Assembly (NCBI GenBank): GCA_036477795.1
Contig: JAZGDL010000092.1
Coordinates: forward strand, 1-8,802
Reading direction: 5' to 3'
From: JAZGDL01 sp036477795
GTDB taxonomy: Bacteria > Planctomycetota > Phycisphaerae > UBA1845
DNA: 8,802 nt
The notes below the pieces were generated by a model that searched no databases, was not told the DNA's origin, and saw only the letters and a program-made list of their open reading frames with translations. Positions within the stretch are counted from its first letter, which is position 1, and each line of letters opens with the position of its first letter. Both the position numbers and the translations under genes were made by a program. This document shows, in pieces, positions 1-6,372 of this stretch.

Positions 1-92
1 AGAAGTTAGCCGGGTTAGCGTAGCACGAATGAGAGACACACTGTCAAGACAGCACGAACTGGAATTCGACCGTAACTTCATTCCCAATAATA

Positions 93-119
93 CTCTGCGC
101 TGTCTGCGCTCTCTGCGGT
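93..119. repeat. Three tandem 9-bp units
   Basis: Three adjacent units are visible: CTCTGCGCT (93-101), GTCTGCGCT (102-110) and CTCTGCGGT (111-119). Each differs from the first by at most one base. The third unit runs into the direct repeat that begins at 115. No function can be assigned. Confidence 0.6.
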
Positions 120-155
120 ATGAATAATCCGGGCTAGCGGTATGAATAATGCGGG
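115..155. repeat. 19-bp direct repeat, 22-bp offset
   Basis: Two copies of GCGGTATGAATAATSCGGG are present, at 115-133 and 137-155. They differ only at one position (C at 129, G at 151) and are separated by CTA. The start-to-start distance of 22 bp is about two helical turns, which would suit a protein binding one DNA face. Decay of an interspersed repeat is at least as likely. Confidence 0.65.
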
Positions 156-211
156 TGGCCTTCAGCAGCGTTGCACGCCGGCGCGAGAATAGCACCTCGC
201 ACTCCAGGCGT

Positions 212-697
212 TCAGCTTATGATGCCCATCTGCTGAATCCTGGCGAGAAGCTCAGGGCGTGGAGCATTGTCGAAATCGAGAGCGATGAGACGCTCCAGCT
301 TTTGCCGCAGGCGGTTGGCCACCTCGACGGCGAACTCCAGGCGCTGCTGGTCGGGCCCCGGCATGGCCACCGGATCGGGATGGGACCAGTGGGCCACCAT
401 CGGCCCTGCCGCCCAGTTAGGACATGGCAGGGCAGCGGCTGAATCGCACAGGGTGATGACCAGATCAACGGCCTTGTCGGCGAATTCATCCCAGCTCTTG
501 GAATACTGATCGGCCATGTCCAGACCGAGTCTCTCCATGGCCCGTACGGCCAGGGGATGAATGAAACCGGCTGGATGCGAGCCGGCACTGAAGGCCTCGA
601 AACGGTCACCGCCGATGTGCCGCAGCAGCGTTTCAGCCATTTGCGAGCGACAGGCGTTGCCGGTGCAGATGAACAAGACCTTGATTTGAGAACTCAT
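212..697 (-). CDS. arsC: Arsenate reductase, thioredoxin-coupled (LMW-phosphatase fold)
   Basis: The 161-aa product has the low-molecular-weight protein tyrosine phosphatase fold signature: a P-loop CTGNACRS (Cys11 to Arg17, the CX5R motif) right after the first beta strand, and an SHPDP motif carrying the conserved aspartate. A further Cys pair in TLCDSAAALPC matches the resolving cysteines of thioredoxin-coupled arsenate reductases, which true tyrosine phosphatases lack. It should reduce cytosolic arsenate to arsenite using thioredoxin. The start at 697 is chosen because GGTAGAG lies 8 nt upstream and the P-loop then sits at the family position; an in-frame ATG at 718 would add seven unconserved residues. 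The gene is divergent from ispF across 77 bp. No arsenite pump or arsR is visible in the window, so it is either an orphan detoxification gene or a housekeeping homologue. Confidence 0.88.
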   Translation of the reverse strand: MSSQIKVLFICTGNACRSQMAETLLRHIGGDRFEAFSAGSHPAGFIHPLAVRAMERLGLDMADQYSKSWDEFADKAVDLVITLCDSAAALPCPNWAAGPMVAHWSHPDPVAMPGPDQQRLEFAVEVANRLRQKLERLIALDFDNAPRPELLARIQQMGIIS

Positions 698-774
698 AGC
701 CAATACTCTACCATGCACGCGGTCCTGGACAACGACGAAGCACCCATGGATGACATCGGCTGGGAGGCAAGCAC

Positions 775-1260
775 ATGGCTGCCCAGGTGCGTGTAGGCAT
801 CGGTTACGACATTCATCGCCTGGTCAGCGACCGCCCGCTGGTGCTCGGGGGAGTCCGCATCGAGCACGACCGCGGCCTGCTGGGCCACAGCGACGGCGAC
901 ATCGTCTTGCACTCGCTGGCCGACGCATTGCTCGGCGCTGCCGGTATGGGTGATATCGGCGAACTCTTCCCCGACACCGACCCGGCTTACAAAGATGTGG
1001 ACAGCCGCGAGCTACTGAAGGACGTTTTCGGACGCCTGCGGGACGCCGGATTCCGCCCGGGCAACGTCGACATCATCATTCACGCGGAACGTCCGAATCT
1101 TTCGCGCTATAAAAAAGCGATTGGCGAATCCGTAGCCGGACTTCTGGAAATGCCGGTAGCCGGCGTCAACGTCAAAGCCAAGACCAACGAAGGGCTGGGG
1201 CCTGTCGGTGCCCGGGAGGGGATGGCGTGTACAGCCGTGGTCTCGCTTCTTTCCGGCTGA
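775..1260 (+). CDS. ispF: 2-C-methyl-D-erythritol 2,4-cyclodiphosphate synthase
   Basis: IspF converts CDP-methylerythritol 2-phosphate to the cyclodiphosphate plus CMP in the cytosolic MEP pathway for isoprenoids. The 161-aa length is typical of the monofunctional enzyme. The metal-site residues are visible: GYDIHR (Asp12, His14) and GHSDGDIVLH (His46). Also present are the DIGELFPDTDPAYK segment and a C-terminal KTNEGLGPVGAREGMA stretch corresponding to the nucleotide-binding end of the family. The start is well supported: GGGAGG lies 7 nt upstream. It heads the plus-strand run ispF-cysS-ruvCAB; ispF next to cysS is also known from actinobacteria. No ispD accompanies it here, and it is not fused to one. 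Confidence 0.96.
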   Translation: MAAQVRVGIGYDIHRLVSDRPLVLGGVRIEHDRGLLGHSDGDIVLHSLADALLGAAGMGDIGELFPDTDPAYKDVDSRELLKDVFGRLRDAGFRPGNVDIIIHAERPNLSRYKKAIGESVAGLLEMPVAGVNVKAKTNEGLGPVGAREGMACTAVVSLLSG

Positions 1261-1428
1261 ACGACCGGCCGGCGGCTACCAATCCGTGACGCAACAGGAT
1301 ATGATCGGGCGTCTGCCAAACGACAAAGTCACTGCGAAACCCACGGATTCGAATCCGTGGGCTTGCGATGGAACTGTGATGGAGCACCGGCGGGAAATGG
1401 AACGTCAGAACATAGAAACCAGAGCGGC
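1261..1428. other. ispF-cysS intergenic region
   Basis: This 168-bp gap holds a perfect 22-bp palindrome (separate entry). An in-frame open stretch reaches upstream of cysS from 1357, but it encodes no conserved residues. I could not identify a convincing promoter or Shine-Dalgarno sequence; the bases just before the cysS ATG (AGAGCGGC) are a weak match at best. The gap is long enough for cysS to have its own promoter. Confidence 0.4.
1340..1361. repeat. Perfect 22-bp palindrome
   Basis: The half-site CCCACGGATTC (1340-1350) is followed immediately by its exact reverse complement GAATCCGTGGG (1351-1361), with no spacer. Symmetry stops at the next base pair (A1339 and C1362 do not pair). As RNA it would need to open a central loop of about four bases (TTCGAA centre), leaving a 9-bp stem. 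It lies 68 nt before the cysS start. It has no T-run after it, so it is not an obvious intrinsic terminator. A dimeric repressor site, an mRNA stabilising hairpin, or a member of an interspersed palindrome family are the main options. Confidence 0.7.
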
Positions 1429-2928
1429 ATGAGCCTTCGCGTTTACAACACGCTGACCAAGAAGAAGGAGCCCTTCAAGACCGTTGAACCGGGCAAGGTG
1501 GGCATCTACCTTTGCGGCCCCACGGTCTACAAGCCCAGCCACATAGGACACGCCGTCGGGCCTATCATCTTCGACGTCATCAAACGATACCTGGTGCAGC
1601 AGGGGTACGAGGTGAAGCTGGTGGTCAACATCACCGACGTCGACGACAAGCTCATCGAAGAAGCCGCCGCCCAGAATACGACCGTGCCCGAGCTGGCTGA
1701 ACGGGTGACCGCCAGCTATCTGGATGCGATGAGCCGACTCGGCATCGACACTATCGACGAGATGCCCAAGGCCTCTGAGCACATCGGCGATATCGTGAAG
1801 CTTATCCAACGGCTGATCGACAATGACTCAGCCTACGTGTCCGGCGGCGACGTGTATTTCGACGTCACTAAAGACCCGAATTACGGAAAGCTCTCCAACC
1901 GAAACCAGGAGGATCAAACGGCTCAGAGGGAAGTCGCCGGGGAGGAAAAACGCAACCCGGGCGACTTTGCGCTGTGGAAAACTGCCAAACAAAACGAGCC
2001 GGCCGAAGTCCGTTACGACTCACCCTGGGGCCCGGGCCGACCGGGGTGGCACATCGAGTGTTCTGCGATGAGCATGCGCTACCTGGGAGAGACGTTCGAC
2101 ATCCACGGCGGCGGGCTGGACCTCATCTTCCCGCACCACGAAAACGAAATCGCCCAGGCGGAGTGCGCCACCGGCAAAACCTTCGCCAACTACTGGTTCC
2201 ACAACGGCCTGACCCGCTTCAACACCAAGAAGGTGAGCAAGTCCGACCAAGCCATGCAGGACGCGCTCAAGAAGATGACCCTCGGCACGCTGTTGGACTC
2301 CTACGGCGGCGAACTTCTGCGTTACTTCGTCATCAGCACCCAGTACCGCCGCCCCATCGAGTTCTCCGAGGCTGAGATCGAAAGCAAGAGGAAGGGCCTG
2401 AGCAACTTCCACCGTCTTTTCGAGCGGATCGAACGCATTTGCGGCAAGACCGCTTACACCGACCCGGCGTCGTCCAACAACGAATGGGCATCGGCTCCCA
2501 AGTCCGAGTTCGCCGATTTCGGCGCTGACGCGGACCGGTTCATCGAGCGCTTCCATGAGGCTATGAACGACGACTTCAACACCGCCGCCGCCGTGGCTGC
2601 CGCCTACGAGTTGACCACGCGAATCAACCGATTCGTCGAGCAGCAGAAGCTGGAGACCACCGGAAGCGAAACCGCCAAGGCCGTCGCCTACGCCGCTACG
2701 CGGGCACTTCTGGATCTCGGCAGGATGCTGGGTTTGTTCATCAGTCCGCCCGAAGAGAAGGCCGGCGGCGACCGGATGGTGGCCACCTTGATGAACATCC
2801 TCATCGACGCCCGCAGCCGCGCCAAGAAAGCCAAGCAGTTTGAGATGGCCGACGCCATTCGCGATCAATTGGCAGAGGCAGGCGTGACTTTGGAGGACCG
2901 CCCCGGCGAAACCGGGTGGCGGATGTAG
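1429..2928 (+). CDS. cysS: Cysteinyl-tRNA synthetase
   Basis: The 499-aa class I synthetase charges tRNA-Cys with cysteine. The N-terminus MSLRVYNTLTKKKEPF and the catalytic-domain landmarks are clear: CGPTVY with Cys29, HIGH at 38-41, and the remaining zinc-site residues Cys211, His236 and Glu240 in WHIECSAMSM and FPHHENEIAQAE. These four ligands give the enzyme its selectivity for cysteine. The second class I signature is KVSKS (268-272) instead of the usual KMSKS. The C-terminus ends in the family's LEDRPGETGWRM tail. The start at 1429 is chosen by alignment to the family N-terminus; an upstream in-frame ATG at 1357 would add 24 unconserved residues that run through the palindrome. The ribosome binding site is weak. 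It is downstream of ispF and 100 bp upstream of ruvC, so it may be co-transcribed with either. Confidence 0.97.
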   Translation: MSLRVYNTLTKKKEPFKTVEPGKVGIYLCGPTVYKPSHIGHAVGPIIFDVIKRYLVQQGYEVKLVVNITDVDDKLIEEAAAQNTTVPELAERVTASYLDAMSRLGIDTIDEMPKASEHIGDIVKLIQRLIDNDSAYVSGGDVYFDVTKDPNYGKLSNRNQEDQTAQREVAGEEKRNPGDFALWKTAKQNEPAEVRYDSPWGPGRPGWHIECSAMSMRYLGETFDIHGGGLDLIFPHHENEIAQAECATGKTFANYWFHNGLTRFNTKKVSKSDQAMQDALKKMTLGTLLDSYGGELLRYFVISTQYRRPIEFSEAEIESKRKGLSNFHRLFERIERICGKTAYTDPASSNNEWASAPKSEFADFGADADRFIERFHEAMNDDFNTAAAVAAAYELTTRINRFVEQQKLETTGSETAKAVAYAATRALLDLGRMLGLFISPPEEKAGGDRMVATLMNILIDARSRAKKAKQFEMADAIRDQLAEAGVTLEDRPGETGWRM

Positions 2929-2957
2929 CAGGACGCAGCGCGAAAAGGAGCGAATCA

Positions 2958-2981
2958 GAGCCCCGAGCGCAAGCGACGGGC
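2958..2981. repeat. Short GC-rich stem-loop in cysS-ruvC gap
   Basis: In the 100-bp gap between cysS and ruvC, GCCC near 2959-2963 can pair with GGGC at 2978-2981 around an AGCGCAAGC core that is itself partly self-complementary. There is no T-run. The pairing is short and could be chance in DNA of this composition. It resembles the style of interspersed hairpins seen elsewhere in this window, but I cannot establish kinship. Confidence 0.25.
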
Positions 2982-3014
2982 ATCAGTTCCCGGATGTCGC
3001 GTGGCGATTGAATC

Positions 3015-3021
3015 AAGGAGG
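3015..3021 (+). promoter_or_regulatory. Strong ribosome binding site of ruvC
   Basis: AAGGAGG lies 7 nt before the ATG at 3029. This near-perfect Shine-Dalgarno decides the start against an in-frame TTG at 3008, which would lie upstream of the site itself. Confidence 0.8.
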
Positions 3022-3028
3022 AAACGAC

Positions 3029-3529
3029 ATGGAGGTCTGCGGCATCGATCCCGGGCTGGAGGTCAGCGGATACGCCGTTATCGCGATCAACAGCCGCTCC
3101 ACCACCATCCGCGAAGCCGGCATCTGCCGCACCGATCCCCACGCGCCGCTGCCTGAGCGTCTCGCACAAATCGAAGCTGATTTCAACACCATCCTGGAAC
3201 GATGGCGGCCGCAGGCCGTTGGCGTCGAGCAGCTCTACGCACACTACAAGCACCCGCGTACGGCGATTCTGATGGGCCACGCCCGCGGGGTCATCCTCGC
3301 CGCCGCCGAACGAATGGGTGTAACCGTGTACAGTTTCAACCCCACGCAGGTCAAACGCTATCTGACCGGCAACGGCCGGGCATCGAAAACGCAGGTCCAA
3401 AGGGCCATCATGGCCAGCTTCGGCTTGACCACCCCGCCGGAGCCCCACGACGTCGCCGACGCGTTGGCGATCGGTCTGTGCTGCGCCAACGAATGTCGCC
3501 AAACACAAAGGCAGGTGGCCCGCGTATGA
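3029..3529 (+). CDS. ruvC: Holliday junction resolvase RuvC
   Basis: RuvC is a dimeric, metal-dependent RNase H-fold endonuclease that cuts four-way DNA junctions symmetrically. The 166-aa product carries the catalytic acidic set: Asp7 in GIDPG, Glu67 in VGVEQLY, and the C-terminal HDVADALAIG segment with Asp141 and Asp144 plus His140. The FNPTQVKRYLTGNGRASKTQVQ stretch (103-124) corresponds to the conserved DNA-contacting region of the family. The start is set by the AAGGAGG site 7 nt upstream. It is followed directly by ruvA, with a 4-nt ATGA overlap at 3526-3529 that implies translational coupling. The protein is complete and shows no missing catalytic residue. Confidence 0.96.
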   Translation: MEVCGIDPGLEVSGYAVIAINSRSTTIREAGICRTDPHAPLPERLAQIEADFNTILERWRPQAVGVEQLYAHYKHPRTAILMGHARGVILAAAERMGVTVYSFNPTQVKRYLTGNGRASKTQVQRAIMASFGLTTPPEPHDVADALAIGLCCANECRQTQRQVARV

Positions 3530-4152
3530 TTAGTCACATCACCGGCCAACTCACTCAGCTCAACGAGGATTCCGTGATCATCGAGCGCGACGGCATCGGG
3601 TTCACCGTGCTGACACCGAGATACGCGATCGGGGAGCTGGCCCCCTACCACAACCGCGAGGTGACTCTGCATACCCTACTCTTTTTGGACGGCAGTCAGA
3701 GCGGCAACCATCTCGAGCCCCAACTGGTCGGATTCCCGCATGCCCAGGACAAGCTCTTTTTCCGTCGCTTCATCTCCGTCAAGGGTTTTGGCCCCAAGAA
3801 GACGCTCAACGCCCTGACCCAGCCGGTCTCTCGCGTGGCTGGGTGGATCGAGCAAGGTGACACCAAAGCGCTCAAGGAATTGCCCGGCATCGGCACCAGA
3901 GCCGCCGAGTTGATCGTAGCCGAGCTGCGCGGCAAGATGCAGGACATCGCCCTGGCCGGTGGAGGACGCCCCGCCGATCCCTCACGCCTCAACCAGGATC
4001 AACGGGACGCCCTGGATATCATGGTATCTCTGGGCGACGGAAGAATTGAGGCTGAGCAATGGCTGGAACGCGCCGGCGATGAGGCTGACAACATCGACAC
4101 ACCGCAGGATTGGATCCGCGCCGCCTACAGAGTCAAAACCGGCGTACACTGA
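3526..4152 (+). CDS. ruvA: Holliday junction DNA helicase subunit RuvA
   Basis: RuvA tetramers bind the Holliday junction and load RuvB rings. The 208-aa product begins MISHITGQL, an OB-fold domain I, and has two helix-hairpin-helix motifs: VKGFGPKKTLNAL (85-97) and ELPGIGTRAAELIVAEL (118-134). A linker then leads to the RuvB-binding domain III (about 150-203). The loop joining two OB strands (D55-F70) is about six residues longer than in E. coli RuvA. In E. coli this loop carries the adjacent acidic pin residues; here it reads LDGSQSGNHLEPQLVGF, with Asp55 and Glu64 separated. The start overlaps the ruvC stop (ATGA). The same reading frame is open far upstream inside ruvC, but that part has no family similarity. 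Confidence 0.95.
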   Translation: MISHITGQLTQLNEDSVIIERDGIGFTVLTPRYAIGELAPYHNREVTLHTLLFLDGSQSGNHLEPQLVGFPHAQDKLFFRRFISVKGFGPKKTLNALTQPVSRVAGWIEQGDTKALKELPGIGTRAAELIVAELRGKMQDIALAGGGRPADPSRLNQDQRDALDIMVSLGDGRIEAEQWLERAGDEADNIDTPQDWIRAAYRVKTGVH

Positions 4153-4199
4153 CGAACTGTAGCGCCGCCCCTTGTGAGTGGCGCGGTTTGGAGTCCTCG

Positions 4200-5249
4200 A
4201 TGACCACCGAGCGCATCATCTCTTCACATTCAAGCGGCCCCGGCGAGGACACCTTCACCAACTCCCTACGCCCCCAACGCCTCCGCGAGATGATCGGCCA
4301 GAAGCAGGTCATTGAGAAACTCACCATCGCCATAGACGCCGCCCGGGCCCGAGGGGAACCGCTCGAGCACATCCTGCTGGACGGTCCGCCCGGATTGGGC
4401 AAGACCACGCTGGCCCACGTGATCGCCAACGAAATGAAGGTCAACAACCTGCGCATCACCTCGGGCCCCTCGCTGGCCAAGCAGGCTGATGTGTTGACCA
4501 TCCTCACGCAGCTCGACCCCGGCGACATCCTCTTCATCGATGAGGTCCACCGGCTGCCTAAGATCGTCGAGGAGTTTCTTTATCCCGCCATGGAAGACTT
4601 CCGCGTCGATTTCACCATCGAGGGTGGTCTCAGCGGCCGCGTCGTCAACTTCGCTCTCAAGCCCTACACACTGATTGGGGCCACCACCCGTGTGGGCCTG
4701 TTGTCGGCGGCCATGCGCGACCGTTTCGGCCACCAGCAGCACCTGGATTTCTATTCAGCCGCCGAGTTGGCCACCATCATCGAACGATCCGCCGTAAAGC
4801 TTGACATTCGGTCAACCGACGGGGCCCTCAAAAGGATCGCATCCCGCAGCCGGGGCACCCCGCGGGTCGCCAATCGCCTGCTCAAGCGCGTCCGCGACTA
4901 CGCCCAGGTCCGCGCCGACGGCACCTTGACCCCCGACGTGGTCGAAAAAGCCCTGGAGATTCAGCAGGTTGACTCGTACGGCTTGGACGAACTGGACCGC
5001 GCTTTTCTCGAAGCCATCATCAAGGTTTATAATGGTGGTCCCGCCGGCATCGAAGCCATCGCCGCCACCATGGGCCAGGAGCGCGACACGTTGGAAGACG
5101 TCGTCGAGCCATACTTACTCCAGATCGGCTTCGTCATCCGCACCCGCCAAGGTCGCCTGGCCACCGAACAGGCCTACGAACACCTCGGGATCCCCAAGGC
5201 CCCCACTGACGATCCCGACCGCGCCAGATCCCAACATACCCTGTTTTGA
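4200..5249 (+). CDS. ruvB: Holliday junction branch migration ATPase RuvB
   Basis: RuvB is the hexameric AAA+ motor that drives branch migration with RuvA and hands junctions to RuvC. The 349-aa product contains Walker A DGPPGLGKTT (61-70), Walker B ILFIDEVHR (110-118, Asp114 and Glu115), sensor 1 in TLIGATTR (157-164), the RDRFG arginine-finger segment (173-177), and a C-terminal winged-helix region beginning near LDELDRAFLEAI and including GRLAT. The start at 4200 has GGAG six to seven nt upstream and gives a normal-length N-terminus; an in-frame ATG at 4110 lies inside ruvA and adds 30 unconserved residues. It is 47 nt behind ruvA, so ruvC-ruvA-ruvB is probably one operon. No SOS box was recognised upstream of ruvC, although I cannot scan exhaustively. 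Confidence 0.97.
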   Translation: MTTERIISSHSSGPGEDTFTNSLRPQRLREMIGQKQVIEKLTIAIDAARARGEPLEHILLDGPPGLGKTTLAHVIANEMKVNNLRITSGPSLAKQADVLTILTQLDPGDILFIDEVHRLPKIVEEFLYPAMEDFRVDFTIEGGLSGRVVNFALKPYTLIGATTRVGLLSAAMRDRFGHQQHLDFYSAAELATIIERSAVKLDIRSTDGALKRIASRSRGTPRVANRLLKRVRDYAQVRADGTLTPDVVEKALEIQQVDSYGLDELDRAFLEAIIKVYNGGPAGIEAIAATMGQERDTLEDVVEPYLLQIGFVIRTRQGRLATEQAYEHLGIPKAPTDDPDRARSQHTLF

Positions 5250-5278
5250 GTGTTCTCCGAAGTCGAGCGCCCCGAGGT

Positions 5279-5300
5279 ACGATGTGTCCAGGAACATCGT
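5279..5300 (+). terminator. Stem-loop after ruvB, possible weak terminator
   Basis: ACGATGT (5279-5285) and ACATCGT (5294-5300) form a perfect 7-bp stem with an 8-nt loop, 29 nt after the ruvB stop codon. Only TGC and then TTACGTT follow, so there is no proper uridine tract. It may be a weak terminator, a 3'-end processing hairpin, or chance. Confidence 0.3.
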
Positions 5301-5470
5301 TGCTTACGTTGGTAGGCCGTGGGGCGTTGCCCGATACCTTCAATGAAGATAGGATAGTGGTGTTGGGCTGTAACAGGATCTGTGCCAGACACGTTGTGCC
5401 AGGCGCTCTCAATGCAGTGCCGCGAGTGTGAACGAGCCGTCAAGCAGACGCGCGCGGTGGCCGCTCCTTG

Positions 5471-5490
5471 ATCCCGACTTACTTCGGGAT
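5471..5490. repeat. Stem-loop just upstream of larE
   Basis: ATCCCGA (5471-5477) and TCGGGAT (5484-5490) form a perfect 7-bp stem around CTTACT. It ends 29 nt before the preferred larE start at 5520, so it would lie in the mRNA leader or overlap the promoter. An operator or a leader hairpin are both possible; nothing decides between them. Confidence 0.4.
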
Positions 5491-5519
5491 GGTTCTGAAA
5501 GGCAGTGGGAAAAACAATA

Positions 5520-6356
5520 GTGTCAGATCGTGCTCTGGATCAGAAACTCGACCGGATGAAGGAGATCATTCGCTCGCTGAAGAGCGTGGCGGTTGCCTTT
5601 TCCGCCGGCGTCGACTCAACCTTCGTTTTGCGTGTGGCCATCGATTGCCTGGGCCGCGAGAACGCCGTGGCTGTCACATCCAACAGCGATAGCCTGGCCC
5701 GCGCGGAATTCGAGGAAACCGTTGACCTGACTGAGCGTTTGGGCGCCGAGCACGTGGTCATTGAGACCGACGAGTTTGAAAACCCCGACTACCTGGCCAA
5801 CCCCGCCGACCGCTGCTATCACTGCAAGACTTCGCTGTACGAGCACCTGGACCGCTTCATCAAAGAGCGCGGCCTCAACGCGATCATCAACGGCATCAAC
5901 GCCGACGATCTGGGCGACTGGCGCCCTGGTATCCAAGCCGCCGGCGAACACCAGGTCCGAGCCCCCGCTGCCGAAGCCGGTTTGACTAAAGAGGACATCC
6001 GCATTTTGTCCAAGCGCATGGGGCTGCCCACCTACGACAAGCCGGCCGCTCCGTGCCTCTCCAGCCGTGTGCAGTACGGCGAATCCATCACCCCCGAAAA
6101 GCTCCGCATGATCGAGTCCTGCGAGGCCTTTCTCCACCGGATGGGCATCCGCGAGTGTCGCGTTCGTCATCACGACAACCTGGCCCGCATCGAAGTGCCG
6201 CCCGAGCACATCGCCGTCATCACTGCGCCGCAAACCCGCGCCAGGATCGATGAGCACTTCCGCTCGGTCGGTTATCAATACGTTGTCGTCGACCTTCGCG
6301 GCTTTCGCAGTGGCAGCATGAACGAGGTCATCGCGTTCGGCCGGCACCAGCGGTAA
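5520..6356 (+). CDS. larE: ATP-dependent sacrificial sulfur transferase LarE-like
   Basis: The product is a PP-loop ATPase. In the known family, LarE adenylates a carboxylate of pyridinium-3,5-biscarboxylate mononucleotide and replaces it with sulfur, taken from its own cysteine or supplied via an iron-sulfur cluster. This makes the nickel-pincer cofactor of lactate racemase and related enzymes. Visible here are the PP-loop FSAGVDST (28-34, with Ala where Gly is commoner), NPADRCYHCKTSLY with a CX2C pair, the NGINADDLGDWRPG segment, and PCLSSR (Cys179), the position of the sacrificial cysteine. The start is uncertain. GTG at 5520 gives a family-length N-terminus with GGGA 9 nt upstream; GTG at 5505 is in frame but poorly spaced from its purine run, and ATG at 5556 is also possible. 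No larA, larB or larC is in the window, so the substrate of this copy cannot be confirmed. Confidence 0.85.
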   Translation: MSDRALDQKLDRMKEIIRSLKSVAVAFSAGVDSTFVLRVAIDCLGRENAVAVTSNSDSLARAEFEETVDLTERLGAEHVVIETDEFENPDYLANPADRCYHCKTSLYEHLDRFIKERGLNAIINGINADDLGDWRPGIQAAGEHQVRAPAAEAGLTKEDIRILSKRMGLPTYDKPAAPCLSSRVQYGESITPEKLRMIESCEAFLHRMGIRECRVRHHDNLARIEVPPEHIAVITAPQTRARIDEHFRSVGYQYVVVDLRGFRSGSMNEVIAFGRHQR

Positions 6357-6372
6357 CCGTAGGCCCATCCCA

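Larger units (their letters stand above)
1..211. other. Non-coding, repeat-rich left end
   Basis: I see no convincing gene in this stretch. It is less GC-rich than the coding DNA to its right and holds a three-unit 9-bp tandem repeat, a 19-bp near-perfect direct repeat, and partial echoes of the same words: CCGGGTTAGCG near 10-20 against CCGGGCTAGCG at 129-139, and AGCACGAA at 22-29 and again at 51-58. A short CTGTC-AA-GACAG inverted repeat lies at 41-52. The arsenate reductase gene on the minus strand ends at 212, so this is its 3' flank. Its content looks like decayed interspersed repeats rather than a regulatory region, but that is an inference. Confidence 0.5.
5250..5519. other. ruvB-larE intergenic region
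   Basis: This 270-bp gap contains no supportable gene. Two small stem-loops are visible, one about 30 nt after the ruvB stop and one about 30 nt before the larE start (separate entries). The composition is less GC-rich than the genes on either side, especially 5280-5410. I found no convincing promoter for larE, although the gap length suggests that it has one. Confidence 0.45.

Noticed and set aside
1340..1361. Intrinsic terminator of ispF
   Set aside because: There is no uridine run after the palindrome and it lies about 80 nt past the ispF stop, so a terminator reading is not supported.
2020..2868. A 282-codon minus-strand open frame antisense to cysS
   Set aside because: It mirrors the codon structure of a GC-rich gene on the other strand, has no recognisable motif, and overlaps a fully conserved cysS.
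3202..3525. An N-terminal extension of ruvA reaching back into ruvC
   Set aside because: The extension is an out-of-frame reading of ruvC. RuvA similarity begins at MISHITGQL, and the ATGA overlap is the standard junction.
4110..4199. A 30-residue N-terminal extension of RuvB
   Set aside because: It lies inside ruvA in another frame, has no family similarity, and a GGAG site supports the ATG at 4200.
5250..5519. A small gene in the ruvB-larE gap
   Set aside because: The short open frames there are continuations of shadow frames, lack a ribosome binding site, and encode nothing recognisable.
5616..6368. A 250-codon minus-strand open frame antisense to larE
   Set aside because: Same reasoning: the plus-strand larE has all family motifs, and the antisense product is a low-complexity Val/Ala/Gly/Asp-rich string.
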